Positions 24,581-33,176 of a stretch of DNA of 48,139 nt are shown in pieces. The position numbers and the translations under genes are program-made. Origin of the DNA: Acidimicrobiaceae bacterium (lineage in GTDB: Bacteria > Actinomycetota > Acidimicrobiia > Acidimicrobiales > MedAcidi-G1); the NCBI GenBank assembly GCA_002717365.1, contig PBDJ01000042.1, positions 1-48,139 on the forward strand. The letters run 5' to 3'. Numbering within the stretch: the first letter of the stretch is position 1; each line of letters opens with the position of its first letter. Under the pieces are notes generated by a model. The model did not search any database, had not been told where the DNA came from, and was given only the letters and a program-made list of their open reading frames with translations.

Positions 24581-25195
24581 GTGCCCGGTCCAGCCGACGA
24601 TCACTACCGAACTCTTGGAGTGCCGGTAACGGCATCTAACCAGGAAGTGCGTGCCGCCTACCGGGCCTTGGCCGCTCGGACCCACCCGGACCGGGCAACC
24701 AACCAGACTGAACGTCGACGGGCCGAAACCCGAATGGCAGCCGTCAACGAGGCATGGCGGGTCCTCAGCGACAGCGAACGTCGAGCCGCTTACGACCTGG
24801 CCCGACGACCGGCGGAGCCTCCGATTCGGATCCCACCGGACGACGGTCCGATCCCGGGACGTCGAGGCGACTCGTTCCAGGCAGTCACCGTTTCGCCATC
24901 TGTCGGGTGCGCCCTTCGCTTCGGTCCAATGGTCCTCGCGGTGGGCCTACTAGTCGGAATCCTGATAGCCACCGCCGTCCTGGGCGGGGGAGGCGAGGCA
25001 CCGAAGCGTCTAGAACCTGGTTCGTGCCTCGAACTGTCGACGACAGTCCGGGTAGTGCCGTGTACGGCCGAGACGCCGGTCATCGCCACCCGGGGTGTGG
25101 CTGGCACTTCGTGCCCGATCGGGACGGTAACGGTGGTTCTCCCGTCGCGAACCGAGCAGGTCTGCGTTGCCCCCCCAGGCACGCCCGCGGGCTGA
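24581..25195 (+). CDS. Membrane-anchored J-domain protein
   Basis: The 204-residue protein starts at GTG. Residues 8-75 form a J domain with the catalytic HPD at 35-37 (ARTHPDRAT), and so should stimulate a DnaK-type ATPase. A proline-rich linker (80-95) leads to one transmembrane helix (about 116-134). A C-terminal domain of 70 residues with several Cys follows (GSCLEL, VVPCTA, TSCPIG, QVCVAP), probably outside the cell. It is not DnaJ itself, since the G/F region and zinc fingers are missing. It probably recruits DnaK to the membrane, which is inferred. Confidence 0.82.
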   Translation: MPGPADDHYRTLGVPVTASNQEVRAAYRALAARTHPDRATNQTERRRAETRMAAVNEAWRVLSDSERRAAYDLARRPAEPPIRIPPDDGPIPGRRGDSFQAVTVSPSVGCALRFGPMVLAVGLLVGILIATAVLGGGGEAPKRLEPGSCLELSTTVRVVPCTAETPVIATRGVAGTSCPIGTVTVVLPSRTEQVCVAPPGTPAG

Positions 25196-25233
25196 CCGAT
25201 AGAGCGTCGTCGACGGTACCCTCGTCCGCCTGC

Positions 25234-25307
25234 GGACCGTTAGCTCAGTTGGCTAGAGCGCTCGCCTCACACGCGAGAGGTCACTGGTTCAAGTCCAGTA
25301 CGGTCCA
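25234..25307 (+). tRNA. tRNA-Val (anticodon CAC)
   Basis: A 74-base cloverleaf fits fully. The acceptor stem is GGACCGT/ACGGTCC, the D arm GCTC/GAGC, the anticodon stem CTCGC/GCGAG with loop CTCACAC (anticodon CAC, reading GTG), and the T arm ACTGG/CCAGT with loop TTCAAGT. The discriminator is A and CCA is not encoded. The accessory region begins right after its 3' end, which makes it a candidate integration site. Confidence 0.96.
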
Positions 25308-25404
25308 CGCTTTGACCTGCGGTTATGCGGGTCTTGTTGGTTTGCGTATTGGGCTGTGCTCGCCAGTTGGCCCTTGGTTTCCCCTTTTCATCGGTTCCGT
25401 ACTC

Positions 25405-26625
25405 TCACACCGTCTCACATGTCTCAAGGATTGCCAGCAGATAGATACGGACCGCGTCCAGATAGTCGGGAATGTCGACACGCTCGTCCGGCATCGTGTT
25501 GTATCGGCCGCCGGGGCCGCAGACCACCCCTTCCATGCTGAGGCGCTGGGAGAAGTGGGCTGCATCGGTACCGAAGAATGCGGCTGGTGGGATGGCTCCA
25601 GTCGGCTGACTCTGACCGCGTACCTGTGCGTATGCGGCGTTGACAGCCCGCACGATCGGCGAATCTTGGTCGACCTCGAACGGTGACATACGTGGCCTGT
25701 CATCGCCTTGCAGTGGATAGACCGTGCTCTCGAGCCCTGGAAACTCCGCCTCAAGCCGGTCAAGTTCGGCCCTCAGATCAGCGAACACGCTGTCCTCGCT
25801 CTGTGATGGCGCATAGCGGGCGGAGCCGGCCAACCTGACGAAGTCGGCGACCTGCGGCGCACGCCAGTCATGGAAGTCCCGCGACAGGGCACCGCGCAAG
25901 ACCCCGATGTTGGCCCGGTTCACCGAACGGTGTTCGGCTGATCCGGCACCGCTGAACGTGATGCCATTCAGTCGTGGTACCAGGGCGCAGGCGGCGGCGA
26001 TCGCGTCCACCGCCTCCTCCCGTTTTGACATATGTCGGGTGGTCCCTTCCAACTCGATGACAAAGTGCAGAGAGCCGGCGTGCAGAGTCACTGCCCCTAG
26101 GTCGGTGGGCTCGCAGTTGATGAAATAGTCCGCCCGCACACCCTGTTCGATGGCTCTCACCGTGCCTATACCACCCTGCAGCTCGCCGACTACGTAGGTC
26201 AGGATCAGGTCGCCTTTGAGCCGGACTCCCGCCTCGATCAGGGTGCGGGCGGCACAGAAGTAGGCGGCGCAGCCCGCTTTCATGTTGGACACACCGATGC
26301 CGTAGATGAACCGGTCGTCGACGACACCACCCAACGGATCGACGGTCCAGCCTTCGGTCACCGGGTTGGTGTCAAGATGACCATTGAAAAGAAGGCTCTT
26401 GCCACCACCTAACCCCGGTAATCGACCGATTGCGTTGACGCGGTCTCCGGATACCGGTTGCAATTCACTGCTCAAGCCCAGTTCAGTCATGGCGTCGTGC
26501 ATGAAAATCGCCAGTTCGCGCTCGCCAACCGTCTCGGGATAGCTCTTGTGCCGAACCATGGATGCCAGAAAGTTCAGGCATGCCCGATCGTCCACTAGGT
26601 CCAACAACTCCGATGGGTTCATCAT
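25405..26625 (-). CDS. M20-family hydrolase homologue with altered metal site (first copy)
   Basis: The 406-residue protein has the ArgE/DapE/CPG2 (M20) fold. FNGHLDTNP keeps H83 and D85, and GELQGGIGT keeps the catalytic Glu E148. Three metal ligands are changed. The bridging Asp of the usual DMKGG is Asn (N114 in SNMKAG), the second Glu of the EE pair is Leu (L149), and the late His before PDE is missing (NTMPDE). It may therefore bind one metal, or none in the usual way, and its reaction cannot be assumed to be amide hydrolysis. It is divergent from a paralogue with the same changes at 26840. It is the first gene after the tRNA. Confidence 0.8.
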   Translation of the reverse strand: MMNPSELLDLVDDRACLNFLASMVRHKSYPETVGERELAIFMHDAMTELGLSSELQPVSGDRVNAIGRLPGLGGGKSLLFNGHLDTNPVTEGWTVDPLGGVVDDRFIYGIGVSNMKAGCAAYFCAARTLIEAGVRLKGDLILTYVVGELQGGIGTVRAIEQGVRADYFINCEPTDLGAVTLHAGSLHFVIELEGTTRHMSKREEAVDAIAAACALVPRLNGITFSGAGSAEHRSVNRANIGVLRGALSRDFHDWRAPQVADFVRLAGSARYAPSQSEDSVFADLRAELDRLEAEFPGLESTVYPLQGDDRPRMSPFEVDQDSPIVRAVNAAYAQVRGQSQPTGAIPPAAFFGTDAAHFSQRLSMEGVVCGPGGRYNTMPDERVDIPDYLDAVRIYLLAILETCETV

Positions 26626-26812
26626 TCGCTTCCAGTCATAATTCGAGTGCCAAGGGCTCCAATTGCGCTCAAACTCGTCCCATCGTGATCATGCCATCCT
26701 GAGTAGTCAGCCGCGGTCACTTCGAATTTGTGTTCGGCTGGCCTTCGACTGGAGATAACCATCTATCGACAAAGGGTCGAACGATCTGGCTCGAGATCAG
26801 TTCTGAGGCGTC

Positions 26813-26832
26813 GAGACTCTGACTACAGTCTC
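26813..26832. promoter_or_regulatory. Inverted repeat just upstream of the second M20 gene
   Basis: GAGACT-N8-AGTCTC is a perfect 6+6 inverted repeat that ends seven bases before the ATG at 26840. No Shine-Dalgarno is visible between it and the start. It may be an operator over a leaderless promoter. Confidence 0.35.
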
Positions 26833-26839
26833 CCTCCGT

Positions 26840-28069
26840 ATGACTGAACTGCTACCGGAAATCGATCGGACACGGTTACTCGATCTGGCGAGCGAGTTAA
26901 TCAGAATCCCGAGTTTCGTTCCGAACGAATCGGACGTCGCCTTCTATCTGCGCGATTTCTTCACCGACCGGGGATATGACGTCCTAATGCAAGAAGTGGA
27001 GCCCGGAAGGTTCCAGACCATCGCCACCCTCCCCGGAGCCGGCTCGGGGCGCAGTCTCATGTTCAACGGACATCTCGATATCAACTCGCTGATGATCGGC
27101 GGAACTCGGGACCCTTGGACGCCGACCGTCGAGGGCGATCGACTGTACGGCCACGGCATCCAGAACATGAAGGGCGGAGTAGCCACGATGATCGAGGCGG
27201 CCGAGTCGATTCGTCTAGCAGGGATCGAACTCCAAGGAGACCTCGTCTTGGCCTGTGTCGTCGGGGAGACTCAGGGAGGCGTGGGGAGCAACCATCTAAT
27301 GGAAAGCGGATTCCGTACCGATGCTGCGATTCTCACCGAGCCGTTCGGACTGGGCAAGATCGTCACCGTCCACGGCGGCATCATGCACTTTGCGATCCAC
27401 ACACACGGTTTGTCTGCCCACATAAGCAGGGCCCAAGACACCGTAAACGCTGTGGTGCAGATGACCAAGGTCGTCGAGGCACTCCAACACGTGGAGTTTA
27501 CTTACGTGCCGAGGGAGGACTTGCCGGCACTTCCACTCATCAACGTTGGCAGCATCATCGGAGGTCGGGGACAGGGTTATGTCTTGACCGAGCCGCCGTA
27601 CATACCGGATCTGTGCACAATCATCGTCGACGTTCATCATGCGCCCGGTCAGACCGCCGAGACTGTGGAGGCTGACATCAGGAAGGTGCTGGACGCGCTC
27701 GCCGCCGAGGACACCGATTTCAAGTATGAGTTCGAGATGCCACCTCCAGAGTTCTTCCAGGGGCGCCGGGAGTTGGTGATGGAGCCCGTCGATATCCCTG
27801 TGGACGAGCCGATCGTGTTGTCGGTTGCGTACAATCACGAACACGTGACTGGTAAATCCCCAGATGTCATTGGCGCAGCCCTGCCGATGTCGTATTCGGC
27901 TGGGGACACCTGCTGGTTGTGGGGAGCTGGAATTCCGTCGCTGCATTACGGCCCAGCGGGAGGCTTTGAGGAGACGGGTCCGGAAGGGGCATATATCAGT
28001 GTCTCCGAAATGGTGACCATCGCCGAGGTGTTGGCACTGACCGCGATGGATTTCTGCGGTACGGCCTAG
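26840..28069 (+). CDS. M20-family hydrolase homologue with altered metal site (second copy)
   Basis: A 409-residue paralogue of the protein at 25405-26625. FNGHLDIN keeps H78 and D80, and GETQGGVGS keeps E143. The bridging Asp is again Asn (N109 in QNMKGG), the second Glu is Thr (T144), and the C-terminal segment (HYGPAGGFEETGPEG) has no His before a PDE-like motif. The dimerisation-domain His is kept in GLSAHIS. That both copies share the same losses suggests a subfamily with its own chemistry rather than decay. It is followed after ten bases by the DUF6282 amidohydrolase, likely co-transcribed. Confidence 0.8.
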   Translation: MTELLPEIDRTRLLDLASELIRIPSFVPNESDVAFYLRDFFTDRGYDVLMQEVEPGRFQTIATLPGAGSGRSLMFNGHLDINSLMIGGTRDPWTPTVEGDRLYGHGIQNMKGGVATMIEAAESIRLAGIELQGDLVLACVVGETQGGVGSNHLMESGFRTDAAILTEPFGLGKIVTVHGGIMHFAIHTHGLSAHISRAQDTVNAVVQMTKVVEALQHVEFTYVPREDLPALPLINVGSIIGGRGQGYVLTEPPYIPDLCTIIVDVHHAPGQTAETVEADIRKVLDALAAEDTDFKYEFEMPPPEFFQGRRELVMEPVDIPVDEPIVLSVAYNHEHVTGKSPDVIGAALPMSYSAGDTCWLWGAGIPSLHYGPAGGFEETGPEGAYISVSEMVTIAEVLALTAMDFCGTA

Positions 28070-28079
28070 GGTCTCCTCG

Positions 28080-28985
28080 ATGACCGACCTAGTTTCCGGG
28101 GCGATTGACCTCCACGTCCATTGCGGACCTGAGGGGATACCCCGACGCTACGACCCTGTCTCTCTAGCAGCGCATCTAGGAGAGTCTCCACTCGACAGCG
28201 CGGTCATGAAGTCCCATGTGATCAACACGAGCAACTGGGCCGAGATCGCGCATCGGGCCACCGGCGTCCACTTGTATGGGTCGATCGTCCTCAACCACTA
28301 TGTCGGCGGCATCAATCCGATGGCGGTGCGCGGTGCCCTCGGGCCGAGCCATGATGGCGACCCATATCTCAAGGTCGTGTGGCTCCCAACGGTCCACGCC
28401 AACTCCCACGTCTCGGCGTACAAGGAGAAGGGTGAAACGTACGACATTCCCCCCGAGTGGAGCGGAGGGATCGTTTCCCCGCTTGCAATACCGATCGACG
28501 ATGTCGAACCGATCGATCTTCAGGCACCGGCCGTGCGCGGGCCGCTCGACGAGGTCCTGCAGCTCATTGCGCAGTATGGCCTGACCCTGGCGACTGGCCA
28601 TGTCGGGCGAGACGAGGTCTTCTCGGTAGTCGAGCAAGCTACTGATCGCGGCATCGAGCGAATCGTCATCACACACCCCACCATCCACCCCCCGGGATTG
28701 GCAGTTGCGGACCTTGAACTTCTCGCAGGTATGGGTGCGTTCATCGAGCTGTGTTACATAGGGCTGACCCATGGAGACAATGCGGCGGCGATGACAGACC
28801 TCATCAACCGGATCGGCGCCTCGCGTATCGTTCTCTCGACTGATCTGGGTCAGTTGCACACGGTTCCGCCAGCGGAAGGTTTGGCACTGTTTGCTACGGA
28901 GTTAGTGGACTCGGGAGTTTCTCCGAACGACGTCAGGATGGCGCTCTACGACAATCCACGCTGGCTGCTTTCGCTCTCGAAGTGA
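28080..28985 (+). CDS. DUF6282-type amidohydrolase-fold protein
   Basis: The 301-residue TIM-barrel metal-dependent hydrolase homologue has metal-site candidates in DLHVHCGPE (HxH on strand 1), the lysine in MKSHV, the His in TGHVGRDE, THPTIHP, and the Asp in LSTDLGQ. The layout fits the amidohydrolase superfamily, and this family (DUF6282) has no assigned substrate to my knowledge. It lies ten bases after an M20 paralogue and upstream of the ABC importer genes. A role in hydrolysing a cyclic or linear amide taken up by that importer is an inference. Confidence 0.7.
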   Translation: MTDLVSGAIDLHVHCGPEGIPRRYDPVSLAAHLGESPLDSAVMKSHVINTSNWAEIAHRATGVHLYGSIVLNHYVGGINPMAVRGALGPSHDGDPYLKVVWLPTVHANSHVSAYKEKGETYDIPPEWSGGIVSPLAIPIDDVEPIDLQAPAVRGPLDEVLQLIAQYGLTLATGHVGRDEVFSVVEQATDRGIERIVITHPTIHPPGLAVADLELLAGMGAFIELCYIGLTHGDNAAAMTDLINRIGASRIVLSTDLGQLHTVPPAEGLALFATELVDSGVSPNDVRMALYDNPRWLLSLSK

Positions 28986-29087
28986 GCGGTTCGATTTGGT
29001 CCTGCCGTCATAGTAGATATTTTGCAAAGTTCTTATAGAAAGCTCTAGCCTCGTCGGCTTGCAGATTTGATCCCCGGAGTTGAAACC

Positions 29088-29975
29088 TTGTCAGAGCAAC
29101 GAGATACCTCCTCATACCCGGAATCGGCTTTCTCTAGTGAATCCGGTTCGACAGAAGGGTCTCACGGATCAAACGCGCTCGAGGTGGTTGGTCTTAGTAA
29201 GACCTTCCGTTGGAAAAAGAAGGGCGTAGATCAAGAGCTGTTGGCAATCGACTCGCTCGATTTGAGTATTTCAAAGGGAGATTTTGTCACCGTCATCGGT
29301 CCGAGTGGCTGTGGAAAGACCACGCTACTTCGGATCGTCGCAGGCCTTATCGGCTACGACAGCGGTGAGGTGCGCATTAACGGAGAGGTCGTCACCGGAC
29401 CCGGGCAGGATCGTGCCGTCGTCTTTCAGAGTTTTGGGCTGTTTCCTTGGAAGACAGTACTAGCGAACACCATGCTGCCGTTGACCGTGCGCAGCGACGT
29501 CTCCAGCGAAGAAGCTGAGGATTCGGCTCGACTCAATCTGAAGAAAGTCGGGCTCTCGGGTTTCGAGGACGCCCATCCCCACCAACTGTCCGGTGGGATG
29601 CAGCAGCGAGTCGGCCTTGCTCGAGCGTTGACTGCGGATCCTGACATCTTGCTCATGGACGAACCGTTCGGCTCGATTGATGCCCAAACTCGACTGGTCA
29701 TGCAGGAAGAACTGCTCAGGATTTGGTCCGAAACTCGCAAAACCGTGATGTTCGTGACTCATGATCTCGACGAGGCCGTGATGCTGGCCGATCGTGTCGC
29801 TGTTCTATCGCCGGGTCCTGGAAAGGTGCAGGACGAACTCATAGTGGATCTGCCTCGGCCGAGATGGGAATACGACCTACGGGCTCATCCGCGCTTTGCG
29901 GAAATCCGTGCCACGGTGTGGGACCTCATCAGGCAAGACACCGTCAGCCTGCCCCCATCGGCAGAAGACACATGA
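29088..29975 (+). CDS. ABC importer ATPase, SsuB/TauB/NrtD-like
   Basis: The 295-residue ATPase has Walker A GPSGCGKTT, the Q-loop FQSFGLFPWKT, the signature LSGGMQQRVG, Walker B ILLMDEPFGSID and the H-loop MFVTHDLDEA. FGLFPWKTV is typical of the nitrate/sulfonate/taurine group. An N-terminal extension of about 30 Ser-rich residues precedes the domain. I start at TTG 29088 with GGAG eight bases before it; another TTG at 29067 is possible. It overlaps the first permease by ATGA. It energises import of a small anion or nitrogenous solute. Confidence 0.9.
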   Translation: MSEQRDTSSYPESAFSSESGSTEGSHGSNALEVVGLSKTFRWKKKGVDQELLAIDSLDLSISKGDFVTVIGPSGCGKTTLLRIVAGLIGYDSGEVRINGEVVTGPGQDRAVVFQSFGLFPWKTVLANTMLPLTVRSDVSSEEAEDSARLNLKKVGLSGFEDAHPHQLSGGMQQRVGLARALTADPDILLMDEPFGSIDAQTRLVMQEELLRIWSETRKTVMFVTHDLDEAVMLADRVAVLSPGPGKVQDELIVDLPRPRWEYDLRAHPRFAEIRATVWDLIRQDTVSLPPSAEDT

Positions 29976-30754
29976 AACGCGGGTCATTGCTCTCGGGCAA
30001 GATATGGCCCCTGCACGTCCTGTTTGCGGCGGGTGTGGTCGTAATTTGGCAACTACTGGTGTTACACGCTGGGAACGAGGTGCTCTTCCCGAACCTCGAC
30101 AGCGTTGGTGCGGCGTTGTGGGATCTCACCTCGAGCGGCAAGTTGCATTCTGCAATGCTGGAGAGCCTGCGACTCCTGTTTACTGGATTCACATTCGCGT
30201 TCGTCGGGGCCTTTTTCCTGGGCGTCATCATGGGATCCAGCAAAGCGATCGGCATGGCGCTATTGCCGCTCATGAGTTTTATTTACTGCGTTCCACTGAT
30301 CGCACTTCTACCACTCCTGCTGATGTGGTTCGGGTTCGGCTTCACCGGCAGGATGGTCGTTGTTGCCTATTCCTCGTTCTTTCCCGTTCTGCTCAATGTC
30401 TATGCAGGGGTGCGCGAGACACCGTCTGATCTCGTGGAGGTGGCTCAGTCGATCGGCCTCACGGGGAGGCTGGCGCAGTTCCGCCATGTAGTGCTGCCGA
30501 GTTCGGTCCCGTTCGTCATGGCTGGTTTTCGGCTCGGGATTGGGCGAGCCGTCGTCGGGATGGCGATTGCCGAAGTCTTCTTGCGGCTCGGTGGAATCGG
30601 AGCACTCATTGTGGAAAACGGAGCGAGATTCAGGACGGCGTATGTGATTGCCGCGATTGTTCCGCTCCCGCTATTGGGGATCGCTCTGACCAAGGCGGCG
30701 GCGCGTTTCGAGCAGCGAGTTCAATATTGGCGATACACGGCGGTCTCTGAATGA
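29972..30754 (+). CDS. ABC importer permease, SsuC-like (first)
   Basis: The 260-residue permease has about six transmembrane segments and the EAA loop for docking the ATPase (LVEVAQSIGLTGRLAQFRHV, ending in a VVLP block). I start at ATG 29972, overlapping the ATPase stop; the frame further upstream only shadows the ATPase gene. A second permease of the same family lies beyond the binding protein. The two may form a heterodimer with the single ATPase, whereas SsuC-type systems usually need one permease gene. Confidence 0.9.
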   Translation: MKRGSLLSGKIWPLHVLFAAGVVVIWQLLVLHAGNEVLFPNLDSVGAALWDLTSSGKLHSAMLESLRLLFTGFTFAFVGAFFLGVIMGSSKAIGMALLPLMSFIYCVPLIALLPLLLMWFGFGFTGRMVVVAYSSFFPVLLNVYAGVRETPSDLVEVAQSIGLTGRLAQFRHVVLPSSVPFVMAGFRLGIGRAVVGMAIAEVFLRLGGIGALIVENGARFRTAYVIAAIVPLPLLGIALTKAAARFEQRVQYWRYTAVSE

Positions 30755-30953
30755 ACGCGACAGTTAGCCGTTCGAGCCTATGGATGTTTTATTTGGAACC
30801 ATATGACCCATGGGGCCGCTGGCATTTGGATCAAAGCCCAGAACTACTCGAAGAGTTGGCGGTTTAGTTACCGACCGCTGATCTTGACAAGATAGGTCTC
30901 TTGAACCGACAGTTAGAGAGAAATCCGACAACAACAAAAGGGGTTCACACGCC

Positions 30954-32063
30954 ATGAGACGTGTAACGAAGGTGTTGGCATTAGCACTGACACTCTCAAT
31001 GGTCGCCGCCGCTTGCGGTAGCGACGACGAAGAAGCTGCTCCGGCGACGACGGTAGCTCCGGCGACGACGGCTGCTCCGGCGACGACGGCTGCTCCTGCA
31101 CCTGCAGAAACGGGTGCAGAAAAGAGTGCGACGAATCCGCTTGGCCTGGATCTGAGTGGGAAGTCTGTGACTGTGACGACCGGGCTTCCTGACTCGTTGT
31201 CAGGTGTGGAGTTCTTCATGTTGGATCGGTTGGCCGAATGGGGCCTTTCGATCGATCAGGTCGTCCTAACCCAGACAACTGGCTTGGAGACACTTCTGGC
31301 AGGTGCTGCTGATATCAGCACCGGTGCGGCCGACGAGTCTCTGATGGGTCTGGCCCAGGGCGCTGATCCGGTGATCATCGGATCGATGGAGTCCAAGATC
31401 AATTACGTGCTCGTTGCCAAGAAGGAGCACAAGACGATCGAGGACCTTCGTGACGGGGTTGTTGGCATATCTGGACCGGGTGGCTTCAACACGCTGCTCA
31501 GCAACATGGCGGTGCGCAGCGCGGGACTCGAGCCGGGAGTCGACGTCGAGTTGCAGCAGATCGGCGGAAGCCCCGAACGGGCGGCAGCCCTGCTGGCAGG
31601 GCAAGTCGACGCAGCGTCGGTCTTCCTCTCTGATGCCCTAGAACTTGAGGCAGCCAGCGACGATCTGCATGTGCTGGCACGGTATGCCGACATCATCCCC
31701 GAGCCGGGCAGTTCGACCTGGTTCTCGGTCGGTGGTTTCTGGGCGGCGAACCCGGACATCGCACTGGCGTGGGCGTGCGCGAACCTTCAGGGGAACCTCT
31801 GGGCGAATGAGAACCGGAGTGATTACATCGAGATGATCTTGGACAGGGTCGAGGGAACAACCCGAGGACCGACCGAGAACATGTATGACGAAGCGGTCAA
31901 GGTTGACATGTGGCCACGCCATCCGAGTGACATCGTCAGGACGGAGTACCTGGAGAACCTCAACGGCATGCTCGTGAGCACAGGCGACCTCGAAGCAGAG
32001 GTTGATGTGACCGGTGTGGTCGATTCGAGCTATCTGGAAGCTGCCCACGCCCATGGTTGCTGA
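30954..32063 (+). CDS. ABC importer substrate-binding lipoprotein, NMT1/SsuA-like
   Basis: The 369-residue protein has a lipoprotein signal peptide with lipobox VAAAC (C21), a flexible Ala/Pro/Thr linker made from an 18-base tandem repeat, and then a periplasmic-binding domain of the NMT1/SsuA/TauA type (VTTGLPDS, DISTGAADESL, GGFNTLLSNM, VDAASVFLSDA). It captures the solute for the two permeases. The ligand cannot be read. The family includes binders of sulfonates, nitrate, thiamine pyrimidine precursors, purines and other aromatic amides. About 200 bases of A/T-rich DNA precede it, so it likely has its own promoter. A hairpin follows. Confidence 0.88.
   Translation: MRRVTKVLALALTLSMVAAACGSDDEEAAPATTVAPATTAAPATTAAPAPAETGAEKSATNPLGLDLSGKSVTVTTGLPDSLSGVEFFMLDRLAEWGLSIDQVVLTQTTGLETLLAGAADISTGAADESLMGLAQGADPVIIGSMESKINYVLVAKKEHKTIEDLRDGVVGISGPGGFNTLLSNMAVRSAGLEPGVDVELQQIGGSPERAAALLAGQVDAASVFLSDALELEAASDDLHVLARYADIIPEPGSSTWFSVGGFWAANPDIALAWACANLQGNLWANENRSDYIEMILDRVEGTTRGPTENMYDEAVKVDMWPRHPSDIVRTEYLENLNGMLVSTGDLEAEVDVTGVVDSSYLEAAHAHGC
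31038..31091 (+). repeat. Three tandem 18-base repeats in the lipoprotein linker
   Basis: GCTCCGGCGACGACGGTA is followed by two GCTCCGGCGACGACGGCT units, encoding APATTV/APATTA repeats. Such linkers tether the binding domain to its lipid anchor, and their length can vary between strains by slippage. Confidence 0.85.
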
Positions 32064-32087
32064 CGCAGCTGGATAAAAAGATGGATT

Positions 32088-32133
32088 AGAGGAAGCCGCC
32101 GACCGGTCTAATACCCGGTCGGCGGCATCCTCT
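32088..32133 (+). terminator. Strong hairpin between binding protein and second permease
   Basis: A 12-bp perfect stem GCCGCCGACCGG/CCGGTCGGCGGC with an 8-base loop is extended, after one mismatch, by AGAGGA/TCCTCT. It is followed by TCTAACG rather than a long T-run. It can act as a partial terminator or mRNA stabiliser, giving more binding protein than downstream permease. Confidence 0.7.
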
Positions 32134-32153
32134 TCTAACGAGAAGCACCCCCT

Positions 32154-33041
32154 ATGACGTCCTCACGCCTCGCACCGAGCGGAAAATCTAAAGGTCCAAA
32201 GTCCTCGGGTTCCAAGCCGATCGGCAGGCGCTTTTCTTTCCGAAGGCTGCTACAGCCGGAGTTCTATCTGCCGGTCGTTGTGACTGGAGTGTTTCTCGGG
32301 GCTTGGGAGTGGCTCGGTACGATCACGGACCCGATTCTCTTCGCCCCTCCGTCGAGGATCGCGGAAGCGGCTGTGGTGTTGATTCGTGATGGTGTTCCCG
32401 CATTTGGATCTAAACGCCTCGTCACTCTTCAATCGTTGACCTGGACCACCCTCAACGGGCTCTTGGTTGGCTTTGCGATCTCGATCATCACTGGATTACT
32501 CATCGGAGTGCTGCTTGGGCGCCATAAGACTCTGGCGCGGGTTGCAGAGCCCTACGTTGACGCCATCTACGCCACACCACGAGTCGTCCTGACCCCCCTG
32601 ATCGTGCTGTGGTTCGGGCTTGGGTACAACGCCCGGCTATTCCTCGTGTGGCTCGGCGCGACTATTCCGATCATCATCAACACCGCCATCGGAATTCGTA
32701 ATGCTCGACCTGATCTCGAAGAAGTTGGACACTCCGTCGGGATGAGTGAGCGTCAGTTGCTTCGCCATGTGATCATGCCGGGCGCCGTACCGTATGTGCT
32801 GGCAGGGCTTCGCGTCGCAGCTGGACGGGCGATGATCGGCATAGTCATCGGAGAGATGTTTTTAAATCTGGTTGGACTCGGCGGATTCATCAGATTCGAG
32901 GGGGCGCGACTCCGCACCGCCAACGCGTTTGTGGCAGTGATGGTGCTCGGCATCATGGGGTCGGTATTGATCTCGTCCCTCGGGTTGCTCGAATCCAAGT
33001 TCGCCTCGTGGAAGAAAGAAGAACGTTCTCGGGAAACGTAG
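32154..33041 (+). CDS. ABC importer permease, SsuC-like (second)
   Basis: The 295-residue permease has a basic, Ser/Lys-rich N-terminal tail of about 35 residues, six or so transmembrane segments, and the EAA loop LEEVGHSVGMSERQLLRHVIMPG. It belongs to the same family as the permease at 29972-30754 but is clearly diverged from it. It lies behind the hairpin after the binding-protein gene, so its expression should be lower unless it has its own promoter. With the ATPase, first permease and binding protein it completes a five-domain importer. Confidence 0.88.
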   Translation: MTSSRLAPSGKSKGPKSSGSKPIGRRFSFRRLLQPEFYLPVVVTGVFLGAWEWLGTITDPILFAPPSRIAEAAVVLIRDGVPAFGSKRLVTLQSLTWTTLNGLLVGFAISIITGLLIGVLLGRHKTLARVAEPYVDAIYATPRVVLTPLIVLWFGLGYNARLFLVWLGATIPIIINTAIGIRNARPDLEEVGHSVGMSERQLLRHVIMPGAVPYVLAGLRVAAGRAMIGIVIGEMFLNLVGLGGFIRFEGARLRTANAFVAVMVLGIMGSVLISSLGLLESKFASWKKEERSRET

Positions 33042-33176
33042 ATTCAGCACGGGTGGCATGAAGCACGGTTTTCCACGCTCATCACGTCGACTCGCTCCCG
33101 GCCAGTGGTGAGTCAACTCGCCGACGCTCCCAACGTGACGGTTACGGCATTCCTTCCCATGGAAGTCTTCGTGTGA

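Noticed and set aside
30884-30889. TTGACA as the -35 box of the binding-protein promoter
   Set aside because: No acceptable -10 hexamer lies 16-18 bases downstream, so the promoter could not be supported.
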